Source: Actinomycetota bacterium (GTDB lineage: Bacteria > Actinomycetota > Thermoleophilia > Solirubrobacterales > Solirubrobacteraceae). Taken from it: DNA of 8,212 nt. A program made the translations under genes and the position numbers. The stretch spans positions 1-8,212 of the forward strand of contig WLNX01000074.1 in the NCBI GenBank assembly GCA_009699565.1. Direction: 5' to 3'. The number at the start of each line of letters is the position of its first letter. Position 1 is the first letter of the stretch. Below, piece by piece: positions 1 through 6,146 of the stretch. The notes beneath the pieces were generated by a model that saw only the letters and a program-made list of their open reading frames with translations, did no database searches and had not been told where the DNA came from.

Positions 1-790
1 AGTCGGAATGGGACCCGTTGATCCGGCCGTCTCCAGTGTTCAGTGGGACTCGCTCGAGGCCTTGGAAGCAGAGTTTGAGCGGGTCGGCCCGAACAAGGTT
101 GCTGCCGTGTTCGCGGAGCCGGTCATCGGCGCCGGCGGCGTGCACCGCGTGCCTCCCGGTTACCTTCAGGGACTCGCCGAGCTTTGCACCAGGCACGGCG
201 CCCTGTTCATCGCCGACTGCGTGATCGCAGCCTTTGGACGCCTTGGTACCTGGTGGGGAGTCGACCGCTTTGACCTCAAGCCCGACATGATCACCTTCGC
301 CAAGGGCATCACCAGCGGTTACCTCCCGCTGGGCGGAGTCGTCATCAGCGGCAGGATCGCCGAGCCTTTCTGGACCGGCGACGGCATCTGGTTCCGCCAC
401 GGGCAGACCTACTCCGGTCATCCGACCTGCTGCGCCGCCGCGCTCGCCAATCTCGACATCATCGAAAACGAGGGCCTGCTGGAGCGCGGGCGCGAACTCG
501 AAGACGAGATCTCGACCGCGCTGAAGCCACTTGCATCATCCGAGCTGGTTTCCGATGCCCGGGCGGGGATTGGGGCGCTCGGAGCGCTGGCTTTTGAGCC
601 CGAGCTTCTCGCCGCGCACCCCGACGTCCCGCTGCGGATGTTTGCCGCAGCGAGACAGCAAGGCGTCCTCGTACGGCCGCTCGGAGACGGCGTTGCGCTG
701 TCTCCTTCGCTGGTGACCACTGCCGACGATCTCGCCGCCGCCTCGGTCGGCCTTGCCGATGCGCTGGCCTCGGTCTCCGAGTCGCTCTGA
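1..790 (+). CDS. class III PLP-dependent aminotransferase, 5'-truncated
   Basis: Transfers an amino group using pyridoxal phosphate, probably from an omega-amino acid, diamine or similar donor; the exact substrate cannot be read from the sequence. The frame is open from base 2, so the true start lies outside the window. About 262 C-terminal residues are present of the 430-460 usual for the family. Visible landmarks, counted from the internal Met at base 8: the segment LFIADCVIAAFGRLG with the ring-nitrogen Asp at residue 70 (bases 215-217); the PLP lysine in FAKGITSGYLPLGGV at residue 99 (bases 302-304); and the family-typical TYSGHPTCCAAALANL. The family consensus around the Asp is usually ADEVxTGFGR, so this copy has Cys for Glu and Ala-Ala for Thr-Gly. 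It ends in TGA 87 bases before the next gene on the same strand, an APC permease. A shared role in amine metabolism is possible but not shown. Family assignment is firm; substrate is unknown. Confidence 0.9.
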   Translation, partial: VGMGPVDPAVSSVQWDSLEALEAEFERVGPNKVAAVFAEPVIGAGGVHRVPPGYLQGLAELCTRHGALFIADCVIAAFGRLGTWWGVDRFDLKPDMITFAKGITSGYLPLGGVVISGRIAEPFWTGDGIWFRHGQTYSGHPTCCAAALANLDIIENEGLLERGRELEDEISTALKPLASSELVSDARAGIGALGALAFEPELLAAHPDVPLRMFAAARQQGVLVRPLGDGVALSPSLVTTADDLAAASVGLADALASVSESL

Positions 791-877
791 GCCCCTGACC
801 GATCGCTTTCATTGGCTGCGCTCTCCGGCTGCGGCAATAGACTAATTTGCCTAGCGATGATTGAGTACTTGGCCTAG

Positions 878-2761
878 ATGGCGCGGCGCCGCCTCCATGG
901 TCTCCAGCGAGTGCTGGGGGTCAATGCGCTCTTCTCAACTGCCTACGGAAACGTCGGCTCGTCGATCTATTACGCACTCGGCCTTGTCGCCTCATTTGCG
1001 CTCGGTCTTACTCCGATCGTCTTTGTCATCGCGGGATTTATCTTCTTCCTGACGGCCAGCAGTTACGCGGAAGCGACCGCGATGTATCCGGAGGCCGGCG
1101 GTTCGTCCAGCTTTGCCCGCAGGGCATTCAACGAGTTCTGGTCCTTCTTTGCGGCCTGGGGCCAGATGCTGAACTACACGATCACGATCGCCATTTCGGC
1201 CTTCTTCGTCCCGCATTACATAGGCGGTCTGTTTTGGGAGCCGCTGCGCACGGCGCCGGCCGACATCATCTTCGGCATCGGCGTGGTGATCGTACTGGCG
1301 GGGGTGAATGTCTTCGGCGCCAAAGAGTCGACCGGCGTCAACGTGACGCTCGCAGTCGTCGACTTCGCGACCCAGCTCCTGCTGGTGCTGATCGGCGGCA
1401 TTCTCGTCTTCTCCCCCGAAGTGCTGGTTAACAACATCGAGTGGGGAGTGGCCCCAACTTGGAAGGACTTCCTGATCGCAATTCCGGTCGCAATGATCGC
1501 CTACACCGGCATCGAGACGATCTCAAACATGGCCGAGGAGGCCAAGGACGAGGCCGAAACAATTCCCAAGGCAATAAACCGGGTTGTCATCGCGGTCTTT
1601 GCGATCTACGCAGCGCTGCCCGCGGTCGCTCTCTCCGCCCTTCCCGTCGTCAAGCAGCCCGACGGCAGTTACCAGACGCTGCTGGGCGTATCGAGCGAGG
1701 AAGGCGGCTACGCGGGCGACCCGGTGCTCGGCGTCGTGAAGCAGATCAACCTGGGGATCTTCCAGGGACCAGCCGAGATCTACGTGGGCCTGCTCGCTGC
1801 GACGATTCTGTTCATTGCCACGAACGCAGGCATCATCGGCGTGTCGAGGCTTGTCTACTCGATGGGCGTCCACAGGCAGCTCCCTGACAAGCTGCGTGAG
1901 CTCCATCCGCGCTTCGGCACGCCGTGGGTTGGGATCATCATCTTCAGCGCCGTTGCCTGTTTGGCGATAACCACCGGGCAGGCTGACTTCCTAGGCAACC
2001 TTTACGCCTTCGGCGCGATGCTCAGCTTCACGATCGCCCACGTGTCGGTCATCAAGCTGCGCTTCAGATACCCGAACTTCCCGAGACCGTACGAAGGTCC
2101 AATGAACCTGATGATCGGCGGAGTGAATATTCCGATCTTCGCCGTGCTCGGTGCGATCGGCACCGGCCTGGCGTTCGTCGTCGTCACCGTGCTCCACCTG
2201 GATGTCGCGATTGCTGGCCTCGGCTGGTTGGCGGTTGGCTGCGTCGTCTATCCGCTGTATCGCCGCAGCCAGGGCCTGAGCTTGACCGAAACGGTCTCGG
2301 TGGAGATCAAGAAGCAGGTAACGGCTGGCGAAGCGGCCTACGAGTCGGTCCTAGTCGCGCTTGAGCCTCCGAAGTACTCGCCTGCAGCGGTCGCCACTGC
2401 GGTGAGGCTGGCTGCTCGTCGCCGACGAGGGATTCACATTCTGGTCCCGATTCCGGTTCCGGCCTCCTCACCGATAGACGCCGAGATGCCCGAGCAGGAG
2501 CAGCAGGCACAGGCGATGATTGAGCAGGCGCGTCTGCAGGGCGGGCGGCTCGTGACGGGCAGATGGGTGAAGGTTCGTGCCGGACAGGCAGGGGGGACGA
2601 TCATCGAGGAGGCCCGCGATCTGCGGGCCCGCGCAATCATCCTCGCCCTGCCGCAGCGGCAGGCAGGCAATATCTTCGATCGTGGCATCGAGACCGTCCT
2701 GCGCGAACGGCCCTGCCGCGTGATCATCCAGAGCGATCCGGAGAGCATCGATGAGCGATAA
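878..2761 (+). CDS. APC-superfamily permease with C-terminal UspA-like domain (first paralogue)
   Basis: A 627-residue membrane transporter. About twelve hydrophobic segments span residues 15-460, followed by a cytosolic UspA-like domain at about 485-620. APC features are clear: TM1 has the Gly-rich GNVGSSIYYALG (24-35); SYAEATAMYPEAGG (62-75) follows TM2; TM6 has AYTGIETISNMAEEA with a following IPKAI (208-233), typical of amino acid permeases; TM8 ends in SRLVYSM (323-329). The Usp part begins YESVLVALE (488-496) and closes with CRVIIQ (613-618), but I see no clean G-x2-G-x9-G-S/T nucleotide signature. ATG 878 is the first possible start: an in-frame TAG at 875-877 directly precedes it, and no good Shine-Dalgarno is visible. 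In the 87 bases upstream I see only a weak -10-like TAGACT (838-843). The gene heads a five-gene cluster and overlaps the next by 11 bases. The substrate is undetermined: amino acid or polyamine by TM1/TM6 motifs, potassium by the RCK context and by analogy to KimA. Confidence 0.9.
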   Translation: MARRRLHGLQRVLGVNALFSTAYGNVGSSIYYALGLVASFALGLTPIVFVIAGFIFFLTASSYAEATAMYPEAGGSSSFARRAFNEFWSFFAAWGQMLNYTITIAISAFFVPHYIGGLFWEPLRTAPADIIFGIGVVIVLAGVNVFGAKESTGVNVTLAVVDFATQLLLVLIGGILVFSPEVLVNNIEWGVAPTWKDFLIAIPVAMIAYTGIETISNMAEEAKDEAETIPKAINRVVIAVFAIYAALPAVALSALPVVKQPDGSYQTLLGVSSEEGGYAGDPVLGVVKQINLGIFQGPAEIYVGLLAATILFIATNAGIIGVSRLVYSMGVHRQLPDKLRELHPRFGTPWVGIIIFSAVACLAITTGQADFLGNLYAFGAMLSFTIAHVSVIKLRFRYPNFPRPYEGPMNLMIGGVNIPIFAVLGAIGTGLAFVVVTVLHLDVAIAGLGWLAVGCVVYPLYRRSQGLSLTETVSVEIKKQVTAGEAAYESVLVALEPPKYSPAAVATAVRLAARRRRGIHILVPIPVPASSPIDAEMPEQEQQAQAMIEQARLQGGRLVTGRWVKVRAGQAGGTIIEEARDLRARAIILALPQRQAGNIFDRGIETVLRERPCRVIIQSDPESIDER

Positions 2762-2948
2762 CACCGGCCGCGACCTCCACGCCGGCTCCACGAAGCTTCT
2801 GTCGGCAGTGATGATTCTTGTCGGTGCGGGGCTCGTCATCCGCACACTCGTCCTCGGCGGAGGCCCGTTCGCGATCGGCGTAATCATGGGAGTCCTGTTT
2901 GTCGCTGCCGGCTGCGGGCGGCTCTGGGTAGCAAGAAAGGGGATCTGA
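2751..2948 (+). CDS. small two-helix membrane protein, unknown function
   Basis: A 65-residue protein I do not recognise. It has a polar N-terminus (1-15), a hydrophobic helix at about 16-34, a Gly-rich turn (LGGGP, 35-39), a second helix at about 40-57, and a basic tail ending in ARKGI. This predicts a hairpin membrane protein. By the positive-inside rule the basic C-terminus, and hence the N-terminus, would face the cytosol. It is likely real: the ATG lies inside the last codons of the upstream permease (11-base overlap), GGAGAG (2740-2745) sits 5 bases before it, and its stop is only 2 bases from the next permease start. Its place between two transporters suggests an accessory or assembly subunit; that is inference from position only. 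Confidence 0.75.
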   Translation: MSDNTGRDLHAGSTKLLSAVMILVGAGLVIRTLVLGGGPFAIGVIMGVLFVAAGCGRLWVARKGI

Positions 2949-2950
2949 CG

Positions 2951-4927
2951 ATGTCGCCAGGTCGTGAAGACTCAAAGCAGATCTTTGGACGCGAGCTCGG
3001 CTCGCCGATGCTTTTCAGCGTCATCTACACGGTCATTGCGAGCGCAATCTACATCTGCCTTGGCGTAGTCGCCGGCTATGCGCTCGGCTTGACCCCGGTC
3101 GTCTTCCTGATCGGGGGGCTGATGTTTGTGCTCGCCGCAATGACCTACGTCGAGGGCTCGTCGCTCCATCAGGAGCGCGGCGGATCGACCGTCTTCGCCC
3201 GCTTTGCGTTCAACGAACTTTGGAGCTTCATTGCTGGTTGGGCAATTCTGCTCGATTATGTGATCCTGCTCGCGGCCGCGTCGCTTTCGGCCACCAGCTA
3301 TCTGCAGGCATTCTGGGAGCGGCTCGGGGAAGGCGCCTTCGAAACGGTCTTGATTGTCGGAATCTTGCTCTACGTAGCGGTCCGCAACATCAGAGGCTTC
3401 TCGACCCGCCGGTCAAGACGGATTGCGCTGCTCGTCGTCGCGGACATTGTGCTCCAGGTCGCGCTGATAGTCCTTGGTCTCGTTTTCTTGTTTGAGCCCG
3501 GCACGCTGACCTCGTCAATCAACTTTGGGACCACACCAACCCTTCAGCACGTAATTGCCGCCCTCGGCATCGCGACCGTCGTCTCCACCGGGTTGGAATC
3601 AGCCTCGGGGCTCTCAGGAGAGGTAGGGGTGGGACGTTCGGGACTGCGGCGTTTGGTGACCAGCTCTTCCCTCACCGTGATCATCGTCTACACCGGCATC
3701 GCGCTCGTTGCGATCAGCGCACAGCCCGTGATCGGCGGCACGACGCGGCTCTCGACCAAGTTCAAAGACGCGCCGATGCTCGGCATCGCCGACGGCTTCG
3801 ATCAGCAGTGGCTCTCCCAGGGCAGCAAGTTCGCAATCGCGGCGATTGCCGTAGTTACGTTGATCGCTGCTGCCAACTCGACGATGCTGGGGCTCTCGAG
3901 GCTCGCCTATTCGCTTTCCACGCATCGTCAGATTCCGAGCGCGCTCGGTCGCCTGCACCCAACACGCTTCACTCCGTGGGCGCTGATCGTGCTTGCCACG
4001 GGCGTCGCAATTGGACTGGCTGTCCCTGGTGACCTCACGCTGCTGCTGAATGTTTACGCATTCGGCGCGCTGCTCGGGCTCACGATTGCCCACGCTTCCG
4101 TGGTTCGGCTGCGGATCACCGAGCCGGACCGCCCGCGGCCCTACAGCATGCCGTTCAATCTGCCGATCAGAGGCAAGCTGATTCCGCTTCCCGCGGTTGC
4201 GGGAATGGTTCTCAGCGCTCTGATCTGGGTCAGCGTGGTTGTGACGCACGCGTCTGCGCGCTGGGTCGGGGTCGGCTGGATGGCGGCCGGTTTGCTGCTG
4301 TACCTCGTCTACAGGCTCTCGAGCGGAAAGTCGCTGACCCGTCGGGTGACGGTTCCGCGTGAGGCGCTGCGCGGCGAACACACAGAGGTAGAGTTCGGCG
4401 CGCTCCTCGTGCCCGTTACAGGCAGCGCTCTCGACGACGACATCATGCAGACTGCAGGCCGGCTTGCCGCAGAGGCCGGGGAGGAGGAGGGTTTCGACGG
4501 TGAATCGCGGATCGAGGCGATCTGGGTTACAGAAGTCCCGATGGCGCTCCCGATCGATGCGCGCCTGCCAGCTGACGAGGGACAGCGCGCGAAGGCGGCC
4601 CTCTCCCGCGCGAAGGCCGTCGGCGAGGAATACGACAACGTTCAGGTCGACACCTCGAGAGTCCGGGGAAGGCGGGCGGGTCAGACAATCATTGCCGAGG
4701 CAAAGCGGCGTGGGGTTCAGGCAATCGTGCTCGCGGCCGAGGAGCCGACGAGGATCGGCGGCGGAGTGAGGTTTGGGGGTGGGTCCTCCAGCGACCTCGT
4801 CATCGGTCACACCGCGCGCTACGTGCTGGAGAACGCCGACTGCTCGGTGATTGTGACGGCGCCGTCAAGCGGTGACCGGCCCGTCTCTGCAGGAGATCTG
4901 CCGGAGGGGCAGCCGGAACCTTCTTAG
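2951..4927 (+). CDS. divergent APC-superfamily permease with C-terminal UspA-like domain (second paralogue)
   Basis: A 658-residue paralogue of the first permease in this cluster, with the same order: about twelve hydrophobic segments (residues 17-455), then a UspA-like domain (about 478-637), then a polar tail. Shared landmarks include ALGLTPVVFLIGG (44-56), RGGSTVFARFAFNE (76-89), LGLSRLAYSL (313-322), LHPTRFTPW (335-343) and VYAFGALLGLTIAHASV (368-384). The usual APC motifs are eroded. TM1 reads YTVIASAIY (26-34), without the two glycines of the first copy; the post-TM2 stretch reads YVEGSSLHQERGG; TM6 reads STGLESASGLSGEV (212-225), without the following EEAK...IPKAI. The Usp domain is richer in Gly/Ser (GGGVRFGGGSSS, 603-614) but has GHT rather than G-S/T before the last helix. 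Start ATG 2951 has a good ribosome site, AAAGGGG (2936-2942). It may transport a different substrate or act as a non-transporting sensor or partner; the sequence alone cannot decide. Confidence 0.88.
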   Translation: MSPGREDSKQIFGRELGSPMLFSVIYTVIASAIYICLGVVAGYALGLTPVVFLIGGLMFVLAAMTYVEGSSLHQERGGSTVFARFAFNELWSFIAGWAILLDYVILLAAASLSATSYLQAFWERLGEGAFETVLIVGILLYVAVRNIRGFSTRRSRRIALLVVADIVLQVALIVLGLVFLFEPGTLTSSINFGTTPTLQHVIAALGIATVVSTGLESASGLSGEVGVGRSGLRRLVTSSSLTVIIVYTGIALVAISAQPVIGGTTRLSTKFKDAPMLGIADGFDQQWLSQGSKFAIAAIAVVTLIAAANSTMLGLSRLAYSLSTHRQIPSALGRLHPTRFTPWALIVLATGVAIGLAVPGDLTLLLNVYAFGALLGLTIAHASVVRLRITEPDRPRPYSMPFNLPIRGKLIPLPAVAGMVLSALIWVSVVVTHASARWVGVGWMAAGLLLYLVYRLSSGKSLTRRVTVPREALRGEHTEVEFGALLVPVTGSALDDDIMQTAGRLAAEAGEEEGFDGESRIEAIWVTEVPMALPIDARLPADEGQRAKAALSRAKAVGEEYDNVQVDTSRVRGRRAGQTIIAEAKRRGVQAIVLAAEEPTRIGGGVRFGGGSSSDLVIGHTARYVLENADCSVIVTAPSSGDRPVSAGDLPEGQPEPS

Positions 4928-4944
4928 CGATAGGATCGAAAGCG

Positions 4945-5382
4945 ATGTCTTTCGTCCTCATTGTCGGTTCGGGCCGCGTAGGTTCAACCGTCGCCCGGAA
5001 CCTTCTCGCCGCCGGCCATCAGGTCTCTGTGCTGGATGAAGACCCGCTCTCTCACGAGCGCCTCGATGCCGGTCAGGAGAAGACGTGGGAGGCCGCAGGC
5101 GGGCGCTTCACGATCGGGCAGGCAATTGAGCGCGACGCCCTTGTTGAGGCCGGCATCGAACAGGCTGACGTCTTTATTGCCTCCACCAACGGTGACAACA
5201 CAAACCTGACGATTGCGCAAATCGCCCAGCGGATGTTCAACGTCCCTCGAGTAATCGCCCGCGTGATGGACCCGGCCCGTGCCGAGTGGTACGCGGCGCA
5301 GGGGATGGAGACGGTCTGCCCGACGAGCTTCGCCGTTGACATGTTCGAGCAGGCACTTGGGATGCCGGGTGGTGACCGCTGA
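4945..5382 (+). CDS. TrkA-type RCK_N (KTN) protein, N-domain only
   Basis: A 145-residue cytosolic Rossmann-fold protein of the kind that binds NAD(H) or another nucleotide and regulates potassium transporters. The dinucleotide loop is GSGRVGS (8-14), and an acidic residue ends the second strand (VSVLDED, Asp31), as expected for ribose binding. Other RCK_N features are RDALVEAGIEQADVFIAST (63-81), GDNTN (83-87) and RVIARVMDPARAEWY (102-116). The position usually reading GDGTD/E is GQAIE here (58-62). There is no C-terminal RCK_C ligand domain, and the length fits a single RCK_N module. It resembles my memory of the mycobacterial ceoB/ceoC family. AGGA (4932-4935) lies 9 bases before ATG. It starts 17 bases after the second permease and its TGA overlaps the next ATG by one base (TGATG), implying translational coupling and probably a hetero-oligomer with that protein. 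Confidence 0.9.
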   Translation: MSFVLIVGSGRVGSTVARNLLAAGHQVSVLDEDPLSHERLDAGQEKTWEAAGGRFTIGQAIERDALVEAGIEQADVFIASTNGDNTNLTIAQIAQRMFNVPRVIARVMDPARAEWYAAQGMETVCPTSFAVDMFEQALGMPGGDR

Positions 5383-6041
5383 TGTATGCGGTGGTGATCG
5401 GCGGAGGCAAGGTAGGGCTCAACCTCACGCGCGAGCTGCTGGCCAAGGGGACCGAGGTAACGCTGATCGAGTCCCACCGCGACCGCTACCTGAAGATGGA
5501 CGCCGAGCTCGGCTATGTAGTTCAGTACGGCGACGGCACTGAGCTCTGGGTGCTTGAGCGCGCCGGCATCCAGCGTGCCGATCTGGTCGTTGCGGTGACC
5601 GGCGACGATGAGGACAACATCCTCATCTGCCAGATCGCTCGCGACAAGTATCAGGTTGACCGCTTCATCTCGCGCGTGAACAACCCGCGCAATCGCCAGT
5701 ACTTCGAACTCCTTGACATCCGCCCGGCATTTTCCGCTACGGATCTGATCCTGCGACTGATTGAACACGAGGTCCCCGACTACGGACTGGTCCACCTGCT
5801 CGACCTTCCCGGGGAGCAGCTTGAGGTGATTGAGATTGTTGTTCGCGAAGGCTGCAAGGCGGCCGGACTCAGCGTCGGTGAGCTGACAATGCCCGAGGGC
5901 AGCATCGTCATCTCAATTCTTAGAGACCGCGCCGGCTTCGTGCCAAAGGCCGATACGGTGATCGAAGCTGGAGACGAAGTGCTCGTCTGCCTCGATCCCG
6001 GTCTCGAGGGCGAAGTTACCGCGCTCTTCGACGCGACCTAG
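5382..6041 (+). CDS. TrkA family protein with RCK_N and RCK_C domains
   Basis: A 219-residue regulatory subunit of the Trk/Ktr type. Residues 1 to about 125 form an RCK_N Rossmann domain: GGGKVG (7-12) is the nucleotide loop, Glu30 ends strand two, GDGTE (50-54) is intact, and the GDDEDN loop (74-79) and RVNNPRN (98-104) are typical. Residues from about 135 to the end fit RCK_C: LEVIEIVVREGCKAAGLSV, then FVPKADTVIEAGDEVLVCL (186-204), the usual closing strands. In known systems such subunits assemble into rings that gate TrkH/KtrB according to nucleotide and ligand state. Here no TrkH/KtrB is in the window, and the upstream partners are two APC-Usp permeases, which I infer are the regulated proteins. 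Only a weak GGGTGGTG (5367-5374) precedes the ATG, consistent with coupling to the upstream stop. Last gene of the cluster; 32 bases separate it from the tRNA. Confidence 0.92.
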   Translation: MYAVVIGGGKVGLNLTRELLAKGTEVTLIESHRDRYLKMDAELGYVVQYGDGTELWVLERAGIQRADLVVAVTGDDEDNILICQIARDKYQVDRFISRVNNPRNRQYFELLDIRPAFSATDLILRLIEHEVPDYGLVHLLDLPGEQLEVIEIVVREGCKAAGLSVGELTMPEGSIVISILRDRAGFVPKADTVIEAGDEVLVCLDPGLEGEVTALFDAT

Positions 6042-6056
6042 GAAGCCTCCAGCGCC

Positions 6057-6062
6057 TATACT
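6057..6062 (+). promoter_or_regulatory. possible -10 element for the tRNA gene
   Basis: TATACT differs from the TATAAT consensus by one base and ends 11 bases before the mature tRNA 5' end, a sensible distance for a short-leader tRNA transcript. No convincing -35 is present at 16-18 bases upstream; the nearest TTCGAC (6027-6032) is too far. The tRNA may also be read through from the transporter cluster, since I see no hairpin terminator in the 32-base gap. Confidence 0.4.
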
Positions 6063-6073
6063 TTGCGGCGCAT

Positions 6074-6144
6074 TGCGGGATGGTGTAATGGCAGCACGCC
6101 TGGTTCTGGTCCAGGAAATTGGGGTTCGAATCCCTGTCCCGCAG
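6074..6144 (+). tRNA. tRNA-Gln, anticodon CTG
   Basis: A complete cloverleaf can be drawn by eye. The acceptor stem TGCGGGA (6074-6080) pairs perfectly with TCCCGCA (6137-6143). The D-stem is GTGT/GCAC (6083-6086 with 6094-6097, one G-U). The anticodon stem is CCTGG/CCAGG (6099-6103 with 6111-6115), with loop TTCTGGT and anticodon CTG at 6106-6108. The T-stem is TGGGG/CCCTG (6120-6124 with 6132-6136, two G-U type pairs) around the loop TTCGAAT (6125-6131). The discriminator is G6144. It is 71 nt long with a 4-nt variable loop, and CCA is not encoded (TAT follows). The anticodon reads CAG, giving glutamine. U1-A72 and G73 agree with bacterial tRNA-Gln identity. The convergent minus-strand gene ends 2 bases past the 3' end. 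Confidence 0.95.
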
Positions 6145-6146
6145 TA

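Noticed and set aside
814..834. Repeat of GGCTGCG in the gap after the aminotransferase (814-820 and 828-834), considered as a terminator
   Set aside because: The copies are direct, not inverted, so they do not form a hairpin, and no T-run follows.
812..843. Possible promoter TTGGCT...TAGACT upstream of the first permease
   Set aside because: The spacer is 20 bases and both boxes are weak, so it is not listed as a feature.
3614..4810. Long antisense open frame (398 codons) opposite the second permease
   Set aside because: It lies wholly inside a clear membrane transporter gene; its translation is rich in Arg, His, Asp and Asn with no domain pattern, as expected for a shadow frame in high-GC DNA.
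5073..5795. Minus-strand open frame (240 codons) across both TrkA genes
   Set aside because: It spans the junction of two well-supported coupled genes on the other strand and shows no domain features.
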